Below are positions 23,332 to 36,040 of a stretch of 64,000 nucleotides of DNA, in pieces. The notes below the pieces were generated by a model, which saw only the letters and a list, made by a program, of their open reading frames with translations, ran no database searches and was not told where the DNA came from. Position numbers and translations under genes: made by a program. This DNA comes from Quillaja saponaria (taxonomy: Eukaryota > Streptophyta > Magnoliopsida > Fabales > Quillajaceae). The stretch spans positions 2,639,001-2,703,000 of the forward strand of contig CM055605.1 of NCBI GenBank assembly GCA_029379385.1, written 5' to 3'. Every line of letters begins with the position of its first letter. The stretch's first letter is position 1.

Positions 23332-26300
23332 ATGAGGCCAATTAAGCTTCCTGAGCCGCCTAGCCCTACTATGGGCACCAAGGAAATCTTTGAATCCGGA
23401 GTTCATGGCGTTATCAGGCGAGCAGTCGTTATCGGAAATGGCTTTCCAGGTTCCGAGAATCAGAGCATGGGGTTGGTCCGCGCACTCGGGCTCTCCGATA
23501 AGCATGTACTATATGTAAGCTCTTCGAACTCATAATTTTTTGGTTATTTTACTTTAAAGGCGTTTACGCGTGATTATATAGCATCTTATTCTGCATAGAT
23601 TTCATTTTTGTGTAATTGTGTTGGCTAAAGTAGTAACTAATGCCTAATGGAACTGTGATATTTTCCTTTTCTGCAAGAAATCCTCCTGAATAACTGTTTT
23701 GGGTTAACTACTAGTCCCTAGATAACAAAAAGGGATGGAGGGAGTAAAAAAGTGAGGTGTTTCTTTACCCCAATTCTCTCCTCTCTCTGACCCTTCAATT
23801 ATTTCCCAGTATCTCAGCGGTTATGGTGGAGGGTTTGATGGGCGAACATCTACGTAATTGAAGAATGGGTTCACTTAATATTTTATGAATCTTTCAGTTG
23901 GGGTAAAGGGCTTATTTTTTTTCTTTCTTCATGATCCCGAGAATATATAATTTAAGAAGAAATATTAGTTGGGGGTGTTATTAGCGATAACATGCGGGGA
24001 AAGAAGATATAAAAAAGATCCCAGTAGAAATGAAGATACGGTTTTGTAGTTTATTTGCGAGTTTTGGGATGGTGGAGACTCGGGTTTTTATCATTGCAAA
24101 CCTTTCGCTTTCTTTTCCTTTGAAATCCCTAATAAATGATAGTACCCATACATCCCTAGTTTCCTCTTACTTCTCTCCATTTTTAAACTTAAAGATATCA
24201 CTAAGGATAGGGTGGCACTAATTGTGCTCAACATAGAGACACAAAGATGGATTTGCACAATTAGTAAGGGGTAATATAACCATATAATATGTGTTGCAAT
24301 GACACTAAACTCAGAAATAGATTTCTTTTTGTAAGGATGTCTAGGTTTTGCATGAGGGTTCTTGTTGCCAGTCCTAAGCAGTGTTGAATTAAGTTGGTCT
24401 GCTCAAATTACCACTTTCTAATTATTTATATGACATAAATTATTTTCCGTGGTGGGGATCTGTCAGTGCATTTGGTGGGGAGGGAAAGGGGTGGAAGACA
24501 GAGAGGTCCAACTCGGACAGATTTAGGAATTATCTTTGGAGGGGACAAAATGTAAGATTTGATTATTTGTGGGGTGTAAAGTGTTTCGTTTTTTTTTTTG
24601 TGGAAAACGGATTGGGGATAAAATTTTGTCATTTTTTTTTTTTTTATCATCCTTAGGGTGGCCAGGACCCCTGTCTCATGTTCCTATTCACATTTCATTT
24701 ACATTACTATGCTTCAAAGAATAGTTTGTTTGTTGTTTCTCAGGCCCTGTGCTATATAAAGAGCATGTGCATGATTTTTTTGTCTGTTATTTTGCTTTCT
24801 GCATGTTATATTAGGTCCCTTTCTACTGTGGACTACACTATATTTACATCAGGTCAAAGTCATATTGCTTTACGGAAAACCAAGAAAAGGGTCATTTTGC
24901 TTACAGTCATAATTTATCTGATAATAATATGATTTCTTGCTTATTCTCGTCAAGACATTACATACCACATGGGTTGTCACACTGAGCTTGTTCATATTAT
25001 CTGCATTCAAGACACATTCTGTTAAGTTGTTTCATATGGGATGTTGAGATTGCCTTTTTAGGCTAGCAGGTTTAACATTGACTGCTCCTCAAGAACTCTT
25101 TATCATCACATGGTCTTGGTAATGTTTTGTTAGTAGCTGGAGTTTCATTTGTTTACTATTTTCATTTGCTCATCCTCTCTTATTGCTGTTACATGCAGCG
25201 AGTTTCTAGGCCCAAAGGAGGAATTAACCAGTGGCTTCACTGGCTTCCGGTCTCTCTTCATAAAAAAATAGATTATGTGATTCGACATATTCGTAGTTAT
25301 TCTCAATTTCAGATAAAGTCCCAAGGAAACAAACTTACGCCTCTATCTTCTGCAAATGGTGGGAGTGCAGGCTTGTCAGTTGTTTTGGAAGCTGATGCGA
25401 AGCAAATTGTAAACTTGGCTCGCGAGACTTATGAAAAGTAAATTCCTTCTGTTTTAAGTTAACAAACTGATTCATAGAATAAATTTCTCCCATAAAAATG
25501 GAAGAAAAAGTGATTCACATAAGAAAGTAACTTATATAGGTTGCCTAAGTATAAGTTGCATTTTCCTTTATTGTTTTCTTGATAAAGACTGAAACAAGAG
25601 TTAGTATGGATTTTCCATGTTACATGTTCAGGATGTCAAACTGCCTCTGAACTATTGCAATATATGGAATGTACATCAACTGCTTTCTTCAAAAAGAAAT
25701 TAAAATAAAATCTGGTGGTTTGAAATGTCTTGTTTGTTACTTAACAGTTTGTTAATACTGGTATGACCAATTTGTACGACTTAGTACAGGAAGCTTCCTT
25801 GCTTTTCACCATTTCATTTGGGAAAAATAAAACAAAAATATTAAAACCTGTACTAGATGTTAATGATCCACATTGGGAACAAATGGGCACATTGTTACCC
25901 ACAAAGGAAAATGCTAAAGGTACAGAATTTTTCACAAAATTATTTACAGAATGATATGGCACCTCAGATGTCATAACAACACCCATGAATTGTAGGCTGT
26001 ACAGATTTAGTATTATTGTACTTGACATTATTCTGAGATGCCTAATTCTGTTAAAGTTTCTGTATATATAGCACTACTCCTCAACAAAATTTTGACATTG
26101 CATTTTGAAGTACATAATATGTAATCTAGCCTTCTCTTCTAGTATTTGTTTTTCTTTACATTCAAAGAGTGATACTATTATATTTCTATCCAGGGATGGC
26201 CCTTTGTTGGTGGTTGCATCTGGCAGAGATACCATTTCCATTGCAAGTTCCATAAAACGATTAGCTTCTGAAAATGTTTTTGTAGTCCAGGTTGTTAGAT

Positions 26301-29250
26301 GAGAACTTATTATTCTTGTACTTAATAATTTATTGCTCTTTTAGCGACTTTGGTTATGGATATATTTTGCATTAAGCAATTCATGAGTTTTTACTTAATA
26401 TGAAGACTATCCCAATGATGTATTATTGTGTTTCTACTGTACTGTGGTATAGATGTTTTTTAAATGATGCTTCTACTGTTATCTGAATTTTTATCTAACG
26501 TTGAAGGTATGATCGCAATTATTTAGTTGTTTTTGGTGAAATTGATTATATCTGTTCCTTATTATATCGCATGTTTACATTTCACAAAGGTTGACTGAGA
26601 GCCCATCAGTGCATTACCAGTTGGCACTAATTCAAAGTTTTACTTGAATGGAAACACATTTTCCTGGAGTTGGTTCCAAAGAGATGGTAAAGAGACACTT
26701 GAAAGAAAGAAATAAACATAATATTGTTAGTGCTCTACATTTCACAGAATGAAATAGAGTGTTTTTTATTTTATTTTATAATTAAATTATGAAGAAAGTT
26801 GAGTACAGGAAGATATTAAGTGAATATTGTTATTGCTCTATACATAGATTCCTGATCTTGGTTTTCACTCTTCTCCATGTTTGGCAGATACAACATCCGA
26901 GGTTACATTTGAATAGGTTTGACTTGGTGATTACTCCTCATCATGATTATTATCCTTTGACTCCAAATGGACAGGAGCAGATCCCTCGGTTTCTTCGTAG
27001 GTGGATTACTCCTCATGAGCCTCCTGATAATCATGTGGTTAGTAACATGATATTACAACCATAAAGTGCTTTTGCTATACCAGAGAAACTGTGATCTCAA
27101 TTAGATATTAGCCATTGTCTGCTTCTGAAGGTTGCAACATAGCTAAGAATTAATAAATTCAGGTGCTCACTGTGGGAGCTTTGCATCAAATTGATTTTGC
27201 TACACTTCGCAATGCTGCCAGTGCATGGCATGATGAGTTTGCATCTCTGCCTAAGCCCGTACTTGTGGTCAACATTGGAGGACCAACACGTAATTGTTAT
27301 AATACTTCTCTGATGGTTTGATATATCCAAATTGTATCTGCTTTTACATTTTCTTATATGCTTGCTGTGTGACCTTGTTTAAGCTGAGAACTTCCATATA
27401 CTGCATAAGTAGATGGACACAGTTACAGAAGTAAAAAAAAAAAAAAAAACAGAATTAAAAAGAAGGTTTGGAGGGCAAAAGAAATGGAAAGCCTAGATGC
27501 AAAGAGGAGAAATAAACCCAAGGCACTGGGGGAGGGGGTGAGTATTGAGTAGAATGAATTTGTGAATGCTTTAAACTTTTGAGGCATTTGGGATTTTCAC
27601 ATGGAGAGAGTGCCATTGTATAATGAGGTAAGCAAAGTAGAAGAATCTGGAATCTGCCTTCAATTAATAAAACAGGAACATGAATAGTGAAGGGGCAAAT
27701 AATCTGAAAGACAAGAGAAGACTAGAGGTACTCCTGCCTTACTCCAAGAAATGCAAGTTTAAGGACTTGATACATGACTCGCAGCATTGGGTATTAGTGT
27801 AAAATTAGTTTTTGACTTTTGTTGCCATTTATTCTCTGTCATCAAATGTTTCTCTCTCAAAATTTGTTTGGAAATTCCCTTAATGAAGTTGGATTGAAAG
27901 TCCAATCACTTCCGTTTCAAAAAGGGAAAAGAATTGTTTGATGATGTAAAATGATTGGGATTTTCTCAGTTTTGCCATTGTTCTTATTTTTCATCATCGG
28001 TGAGGTATATTTGCTATTGGATTTATGCATGGATCTTTCTAATTATACAGGCAACTGTCGGTATGGTTTGGACATTGTGAAGCAGTTAACAGCCTCCATA
28101 TTGAATGTTCTTGTAAGCTGTGGGAGTGTGAGAATATCTTTTTCAGAAAGGACTCCTCAGAAGGTATTCCTGTGTATCTAAATCTTCTGAAAATGCTATT
28201 ATTGAGGGCAATTGTTTCGGAGTTTTTGCCATTTCCTTTTTTTTTCTTTTAAAGCTATTTCTTTCTTTATGTGCTCTCTAAAATAGGTGTCAAACATTAT
28301 AGTTAGAGAACTCGGAAACAATCCAAAAGTTTATATCTGGGATGGTCAAGGTGAGTATTTACTCAAAATTTATGCAGAGGTCTCTTCAAACTGCAAGTGA
28401 CCAAACTTTGATATTATCCATGGTATAAATTTCAGGAACAAATCCACATATGGGGCATCTAGCTTGGGGAGATGCTTTTGTTGTCACAGCAGATTCTGTC
28501 AGCATGATAAGTGAGGCTTGCAGCACTGGGTATGCTGAAGAACAACCCTGTGATTGATAATTTAGAACATAGCTATTAACTATTTTGGACACTGTATATT
28601 CTGTATGAGTTTATTAATAGGTCTCATATTTTGTCTCATGTAGGAAGCCTGTATATGTTATGGGAGCTGAGCGTTGCAGATGGAAGCTCACAGAATTCCA
28701 TAAAACTTTGAGAGAACGGGGAGCGGTACGGCCATTCACAGGGTCTGAGGATGTAAGTTGGAACCTCTGCTTTTTCTGACACATACTAGCTAAAAGATAA
28801 GACATTGCAGAAGTACGCCTTTTGAACTGCTTTTGATGACTTTTCTTCTTTAATTTTTTTGGTACTCACTCTTGATGTGTTTCTGTTAATTATACTATTC
28901 CCAGTAGTAGTGTTCAAGTCTGAGAAGCTAATATGTGACTGCAGTATAAAATAATTCTCATTCTTGATAACTTAATTCTCTCTTAATGCACCTGATCTGG
29001 ATGTATAGGTGACTGCAGTATAAAATAATTCTCATTCTTGATAACTTAATTCTCTCTTAATGCACCTGATCTGGATGTATAGGATGGTGTGACAGCCAGC
29101 TTGCACAATCTTTGTGCTTAACATAGTAGCATTTTGTTGAATTTTCAGATATCAGAAAGTTGGAGCTATCCACCCCTTAATGACACGGCTAAAGCGGCTA
29201 GACGGGTGCAAGAAGTGCTTGCTGAGCGAGGGTGGAGATTGAGGACATAG
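23332..29250 (+). CDS. ELM1: Mitochondrial fission protein ELM1
   Basis: Ten exons: 23332..23514, 25199..25437, 26194..26290, 26888..27037, 27163..27289, 28051..28163, 28287..28350, 28436..28529, 28644..28752 and 29149..29250. All introns are GT-AG and the phases close, giving 425 residues, about the usual length. Signature segments are RRAVVIGNGFPGSENQ, RPKGGINQWLHWLP, GRDTISIASSIKRLASENVF, QHPRLHLNRFD, LTVGALHQIDFA, TNPHMGHLAWGDAFVVTADS, SEACSTGKPVYVMG and ESWSYPPLNDTA. ELM1 is a plant-specific protein on the outer face of mitochondria that brings DRP3 dynamins to fission sites; its fold resembles bacterial GT-B-like proteins (DUF1022). The start is set by the MRPIKLPEPPSP opening shared with other plants. 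Intron 1 is long (1.7 kb), and intron 9 holds a perfect tandem duplication. Confidence 0.96.
28935..29082. repeat. Perfect 74 bp tandem duplication in ELM1 intron 9
   Basis: Copies 28935..29008 and 29009..29082 appear identical over all 74 bases, each running from GTGACTGCAGTATAAAATAA to CTGGATGTATAG. Perfect identity means a very recent duplication or an assembly artefact. It sits upstream of the exon 10 acceptor and does not touch the splice sites. Confidence 0.92.
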
Positions 29251-30863
29251 CATACTTCTCAAACTTGATTGTAATGAACGTTGTTGATCATTTGTCTAAA
29301 GGGATTATACCATTTGTTTGTAAGGTATATTATCAAACATTAGGTTTCTCCAATAGCAGTAATAGGGAAATACAATGCTACAAATGATGCCTTGGGATTG
29401 TAATTCTTTCCCCCTGGGATTTTGATGGGTGTAGAATAAGGATATGTGTATGGTTGAGGCTTGTCAAATATGAAGAGGATCTGCCACAGTTTTGGCATTT
29501 TATACTGAAATACATTTCAATTGGTTATGAATTCATATTCAAAAGAAACGGAAAATACACTTCTAAGTTGTCCTCTTCTTTTTGTTTGTCTTTTATGAGT
29601 TTTATCTCTCTTCTATCAGCATTCTTCTCTCACTTAATTTTTTGCCTTTTGTGGCATACTGCCCTTTGTAATTATTATTAAGTACCACCGAAAATTATTC
29701 AATAGAAAAAGGAAAAGCATTGGGCCTTGAATTTGTCTGTTTGTTCAGAAAGAAGGGATTGGGCCTTTGACAAAGAGTAGTGGTAAAACTAGTCAGACAC
29801 ACGCACTCAGACTCAACTGCGCCCAATCCCATCTGAAAGACTGAAACTCTGAAGCAGTATATACTTCGCACCTGAGAACCGCCATTGCTCAACTTTCCAC
29901 GTGTGTTCTAATTGGACAAGCCTTTGCTGTTGAATTCACCGTTAAAACGTAGCCTCCCATTTCTTATTCTTCCTTTCCCTTTTTCTTCAAAATTTTTTAT
30001 CATTTGCCCTCGAAAGTTTTCTCCTTTCAAGTCATTCGCTTCGCCAAAAACCCTAAACTAATTCTTCCATTTCTTGGTCCAACTGATTTTGGAAGCTTTC
30101 TTTCAGCTTTTGCAGATCTTAAAGACACTTAAGACGCTGGCTTTGTCTTCTCTGTGCCCCTCTCTCAGGTGAGTCGTCTAACTCGTGCTGAGTCAACCAG
30201 TAGGGATTCAAGTTGATCGTCGATTCTTTTTCTTTTATCTTCTGAATTTGTTAGCATTTGGGTTGTCTTTTTATAATCTTTTGATTGCTTGTTTAGGTTC
30301 AATTTTGTGTGTGTGTGTGTGTGTTTTTTTTTCCCCTTTTATGCGGGTTTTTCTTTCTTTGGTTGATGAAAACATTGCAAGAATAGTAGCCTTTTATTTC
30401 TTTTATGGCGTCTGTGTTTCTAAAACGTTTTCTTTTAATGTATTTCTTTGTTTATTGAAACCTAGCTTTTGAAAACAAATGATTTGTATGGGAATCGAAA
30501 GAAAGTTGTAATTTTTTTATTTTTTTTTGGGAATGTATGGTGTTCATTGCAGATTGGACTTGTGAAGGTGAGCTTTTTTGGGTGGCCATTTTTTTTGGGG
30601 GTAAATTCGACTACTTAAGAAGATTTTGTTGTTTAAAGTTCAAGGTCTGGGTCTCATGAGAATTGTTAGGGGAATGCAGAGATCGTTTTGCGAGGAGCTG
30701 AAGACACTAGGCTGGAAGAAATCATTCAGCCAAGGTATTGGCGTGACTGTGCCCAAAGCAAGAACGCGTGACAAACTAATGAGTAGGTTTCTTTGTCTCT
30801 AAGTTTGAGGTTTGAGAGGGAGTCTGGGCTGGGGTTAGTTGAGGGCAAGAACGATCGAGAGCT
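29251..30863. other. ELM1 3' flank and OTLD1 promoter with 5' UTR introns
   Basis: The first 400 bases or so are ELM1 3' UTR. Around 29900-30170 the sequence turns into a CT-rich promoter and leader with AAACCCTAA at 30048..30056. A strong donor CAG|GTGAGT at 30170, an acceptor TTCATTGCAG near 30551 and a second donor GTGAAG|GTGAGC near 30567 suggest that the OTLD1 5' UTR is spliced. A (GT)9 microsatellite lies at 30307..30324 inside the presumed leader intron. Confidence 0.5.
30048..30056 (+). promoter_or_regulatory. Telo-box (AAACCCTAA)
   Basis: Exact match to the plant interstitial telomere motif that recurs in promoters and leaders of housekeeping and translation-related genes, here about 120 bases upstream of the first likely leader donor of OTLD1. 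Similar TAGGGTTT motifs occur at 36011 (DCP1), 53622 (nicalin, minus) and 62164 (LRR gene). Confidence 0.5.
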
Positions 30864-33800
30864 ATGACTCGCATTTTGGTTCAGCGCGGTTCTGCTGGCA
30901 GTTCTTCTTCAAACCCAATCCGTTCTTCTTCGTCTTCTTCTTCTTCTTCTATTCGAGCTGAAGCACAGGTTGCAGTTTCACAGGTTCCTTTAGCTGTGAA
31001 AGATGAGGCAAGTGAAGAGGAGGTGCTGGAACAAGTAGCTGGTGATGAGCTTTTGGAGTATTCTGGTAGTAGTGACAGCAAGGAAAAAAGTGATGATATT
31101 CCTATGGAAACCCTTCAATGTGCTGAGAATGAGAGTTCTAATGAAGAAGTAGGTGACAGTGAAAAGCTGGGTAGAGAGGTTTTTGTGGGTCCCTGGGGAG
31201 CCGATGAAAGGATTGAGTGGGTTGAGAATTTTGGAAAGACAGACGTCTGAAAGCGAGGACTCAAGTGGGGATTCTTTGCCGGCTGCCAGTGGTAGTTCAC
31301 ATCCACCGCCTCCTCCTGTCCCACCCCCAAGACCTTCAGCAGCAAACTCAAATTCAAGGAGAATTGCGTCAGGAATTTCAAATGCTGTGCGGATTGGATC
31401 ATCTAGAAGAGCATCTGCTTGGCCTGTCGTTTCCGCTAGGACTTCACCTACTGCGTCACGGCCTTCTTCTCCAAGATCACATAATGAAAACGAGGGATAC
31501 AACAGTGCCGATGAGCAGAATCCATGTTTTACATCCTCCTATGGTGACTTAGTAAGTCCTTGTTTTACACATCCCATGGTGCCTCATGTATTTTAAATCT
31601 TCATTCTTTAGCTTGTTTGAAATAAATGAGTAGGCACATGGAATTCAATAACACTACTGCTTTCTCTTTGGTAGATTATTTTTTGATCCTCTTACTACTT
31701 TTTATTAAGTTCACTGTTTGGCATTTATGTTTCTTCATTTCGGCCTTGACATTAATTTGATTGTTTTCATCCTATTTGAAATTTTAATGTACCAGCCCGA
31801 CTGTACTATTACTGTTCTATTGTCGATGACTTCTTGATCTTTATGTGAATAGAGATCTTTTGCACTATTGTATATAAATTTATGTATTACATGTAAGCTG
31901 CCTTTGTTCAATTTACTTAACTATAGTGTTAAGATTGCTTTCTCACATTAACCACGAGTCGGAGTCACCCTCCTTGTGTTTTCGTATTTATCTAAGTGGT
32001 TGGATTTTTCTATTCAAAGGTTGTTTCCTCAACTTCTTTGGGATCTGTTTTTTGTTTCACCAACTTGATTATTAGTGTAATAGCTCTATGGGGTATTGAT
32101 TCAATACTGATAAATGTTTGCATTTATGTCAGGAAAGAGAAAGACAATTTGAAATTGACGTCAGAAGGGTAAAAGGTTTAGAAGTCAAAAGAATGCTGGA
32201 GGATGGCAATTGTCTTTTTCGTGCTGTTGCAGATCAAGTCTACGGGGATTCTGAAGTGTATGATTTGGTCAGACAGATGTGTATAGATTATATGGTACAA
32301 TGAAATTTTATGTTAATTTTTGTTTTTTTCAATTTATGTTGACACTTATATTTGTTTGTTGCTAAGATTCTACTTGTATGTAAATAGGACAGTTATTTTC
32401 TAGAGTCTGATTTGGGGCTGGATAATAAGTTAAAATGGGGTATTGGTCTTTCAGAAAACAAGAAGCATTACACCCTAAAGGGTTATGGTTCTCTCTGCCG
32501 CTGTTTTAGAAGGCATAGATGTAAGGCAAGGTGTTTCACCTTTTATATGAGACACAAAAACCTTGGAGCTTTGGGGCATAGACTTTTTTGGAATTATTTA
32601 TTATAATGTAAAATAATTAGAAAATAAGTATATATTTTCTTGTTCCATAGATGGATATTTCTAAAAAGATTGATAAAAGGATGCTAATAAGATACAACAA
32701 CTAACTAACTGTAGTGGGTTTTAAAATGCTATTTATTAGGCTTTGATTGAAATTGCTTATAAATATAGATTTATAAGATTTTTCTCCCTTTCTGAGCTCT
32801 GTGTAATGTTATCTTGACAATTACTTTGCAAACAAAATTAAAATTGTGGTTCATATGTTTTCTTTGTTGATCATTCATTACTTTATTTAATTATACTTAC
32901 TAATCTCACTTAATTGAATAAATCAAGCTGTCTCCCTTTCTTTGGAATCCAATTTATTATTTTTTTTATTTCCATTAGGTGTAGGCCTTGAATGAAAAAC
33001 TGATAAAAAGGTGTGAAAGCACATGCTTTGCTTACTCCTTGGAGAAAAAGTTTGTCTCTTAAATATTTGCACTTCAAGGCTTCTTGGCAATGCCCTGCAC
33101 TGAGGTGCACCTTATAAATGCTTTTTAAAACATAGCTCTATTATTTGTGGTTCATAGTAAATATGAAATTTAGTTGGTTCTTTTAGTTAGATCTATTTGT
33201 TTGGGAAATATAGTTGGTTCTAGTTGTTAGATCTATTTTCTTGGAATATTATTCATCATGGACCAGTCTCTGCTTTCTTGGAGCGTAAGCACTTTTGAGC
33301 TACATAAATAGGAATTCTTGGATGTTATATTTTCCTATCTATAAAAGGCAGTTTATTTGAAATCAGGAGTAATACTCTCTGTTAACTACTTTCTCAGGAG
33401 CGGGAGAGAGATCACTTCTCTCAATTTATAACAGAAGGCTTCACATCTTATTGTAAGAGGAAGAGAAGAGACAAGGTAATTTTTTGGCTTTCTCAGTTGC
33501 AAGGTAGCTCTATCTCTGTCCATCCTGTCCTTCTTTATCTCTGTGTGTGTTGGGGGAAGGGATTGTTTCATGGCACAAATTTATCTATGGGTTTACTCAG
33601 AAAAGTACAGGCTAATTCTTTTGGTGTTATTTGAAGGCCTTGGTGTCCAATTTATTGAGAAGCTAAATGGAAATGGTGGAAGTAATTAAAAGAAATGTCA
33701 GTTACACTGTGATCTGAATAACATGATGATCACTTGTTAAGTGAGGCCCTAAAGCCCATTCCTCAGAATGGTATCACTTCCTTTCAGGTTGTAATTTGAT

Positions 33801-35397
33801 GAATAAACTGTTTTCTTATGTTCACTGTAATTTGTTGATCTGTTTGGCTGTCTCAATAGTGTGATATGTTTCGTGGTGTTTGGAGAAATCTAGACTGCTT
33901 CAGTTGAATGGCAGAGGGAGAATCATTTGTAGCATTTTGTCAATAGTTATATGTGAGGCAGTTCAGTTATTGGTTTTCTTACCTAAAAATTGGGGCTGCA
34001 AATAAAGTAAAATTGAAGTGCTTGAACTGCCTGAATTTATTATTTTTTTTTTTTGAGATTCTATATCACTAGTTAAGACACCATCTCAGTATCTCATGTG
34101 GATGTAACTGTGTGTTGTTTATCATGGGTGGCAGGTGTATGGAAATAATGTGGAGATACAAGCCTTATCTGAAATGTATAATAGGCCTATTCATATATAC
34201 TCGTATAGCACAGGTATCTCCTTTTCTATGATAGCCAATGATCTATGGCCTAGGTGCATTGCCCCTAACACAAATTTTCAATGCAGAGCCCATCAACATC
34301 TTTCACGGAAGCTATAACACTGACACACCACCAGTACGACTGAGTTATCATCATGGCAATCATTACAACTCACTTGTGGACCCACGTCGTCAAACAGTTG
34401 GTGCAGGACTTGGATTCAGTTGTCTTCGTGGGGTGTGTATAATATCATGATCTTACGGAATATATTTTCATGAGCCATGAAGAATTCATGATTATCTGAA
34501 GTTAAGGAATGGAAAAAATTAAAATTGGAAAAGCAAGACTAGTTTTTTAACTAAATTGTATATATGACCTCATAAGTTACTTCTGAGTGGTGTCACGGTA
34601 GAGCCCACTACAATATGTAAATGTGATTCTTCTAATTGGTTTGCTGTATAATGCAGACAAATATCGACAAGGATCAAGTTAAGGCTGCTATTAAAGCTCA
34701 ACAAGACCAACAGATTGATAATGCAAGTATCTTGACTTTTGTGCATTGTGATCTGGAGGCTTATTTATTTTTTGGCCAATGACATTTTGTTCCCTTCTTT
34801 AACAGGCACTTCTTGCTGAGGGACGTTTATACTCTGATCTTGAGCTTACTGAGAAGGAAATTGAACGAATGGTAATAGAAGTTTCTCGGGCAGAGTATCT
34901 TGCAGATGACATATTCAAGCAACAACTTGGTCGTAGAGAAGAATCATCTACATCAAATGCTGAACCATCATCATCTGGAGCTAGTAAGTATCTTGATGAT
35001 TTATATACAGGATTAGCCTTTGTCTACCAAGAAATTCATGTGATGTAAGGTTGAAGCGATATTGGAACCAAAGGCCAAGAAGTTTAGATTGGCGTTCTAT
35101 TACTATATCTCGGATTTCTAGTCATTGATTAGACATGTCGTTGCTGACTGTGTTTCAATATAAATAGCAGGACCATCAAGCACTGATCGCAAGATGGAGT
35201 CTGGGAAAGAGCATGGTTTGCAGGATTCTGTTCTTAGCAGCAGCATGCAGATGGTGTTATCAATGGGGTTCAGTTATCTGCAGGTGATTGAGGCTTACAG
35301 CATATTTGGGGATGATGTTGATTCTATGGTTTGTTACCTGTTGGAAACTGGCAGTAGCAGCAGAAGGAAAGGCAAGGCCACCGAAGGAAGAAACTAA
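30864..35397 (+). CDS. OTLD1: OTU deubiquitinase OTLD1-like, with an apparent frameshift
   Basis: Exons: 30864..31551, 32133..32294, 33398..33475, 34135..34213, 34287..34432, 34657..34722, 34806..34983 and 35168 (or 35171)..35397; about 541 residues if the frame break is bridged. The N-terminus is MTRILVQRGS with a poly-Ser tract, then a PPPPPVPPPRPS linker. The OTU domain has EDGNCLFRAVADQVYG (Asp and Cys of the triad, near residues 253 and 256) and SYHHGNHYNSLVDP (His near 361). A C-terminal UBA-like region reads VLSMGFSYLQVIEAYSIFG. The family removes ubiquitin; Arabidopsis OTLD1 acts on histone H2B with KDM1C. In exon 1 the frame stops at 31248, but coding sequence continues one frame over from about 31190 (GEPMKGLSGLRILERQ then SPRSHNENEGYNSADEQ). 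Intron 6 needs a GC donor (AAT|GCAAGT, 34723), and the exon 8 acceptor is a TAGCAG tandem. Confidence 0.9.
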
Positions 35398-36040
35398 AGC
35401 TAAATGAGAGTCATGGGTTTTAATAAAATGGCTATATTTTGTATTGGCTGAATGCCTGGTAGTTTTGATGTTGTATTGGTCAGATAATAAATGACACTAG
35501 TTTGTATCTAATCGGTCTAGGCCTTTTTTGTTTCATCTGGTGCTGGGACAGCTGGTGAGAACATGAGACAAATTTATAATTCATGGCTTAATTGTCCTGG
35601 TCTTTGCTTTACAATTATCAGAAGACTTTTGCCAGTTTGAACTTTGAATCTATGAAGGCTTAGCCATTAAAACTTGGACCTGGACTAGCTTAATCTTTGT
35701 AAGAGTGAAGTTTAAGCCATTAAAACTTGGTCTACCAACTCGCATGAACTCGACTCAAATGTTAAATTGAAAGTATTTTTTGGTAGGAATGTTAAATTGA
35801 AAGTTAGGTAGATATTAAATAGGAATATTCAATCTAGTTTTATTTTGTCCCAGAAAAATAAAAAAAATAAAAAAATTGTAGTTACAAGGTTATTTTCGTC
35901 ATTTCGCTCATATTTTCGGAAACAAGTCTGAGTGGGATCGTTCCAAACTCGTTCACTTGTTGCAATTTGTTTTCCTCTGTCTGTCGCTCCGTTCCGAAGG
36001 ACCCAAATTCTAGGGTTTGTGTTGGCAGAGGCAATCAAAT
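35398..36040. other. OTLD1 3' flank and DCP1 promoter
   Basis: Short spacer between two plus-strand genes. OTLD1 3' UTR comes first. The last 150 bases contain TAGGGTTT at 36011 and lead into the DCP1 start. Confidence 0.5.

Noticed and set aside
31149..31242. A short intron to explain the OTLD1 frame break
   Set aside because: Phase would close, but the segment is G/purine-rich, unlike the other T-rich introns, and would delete residues that look coding. Kept only as an alternative.
30990..31502. 170-residue minus-strand frame opposite OTLD1 exon 1
   Set aside because: It is an antisense shadow of Ser/Pro-rich coding sequence with no independent features.
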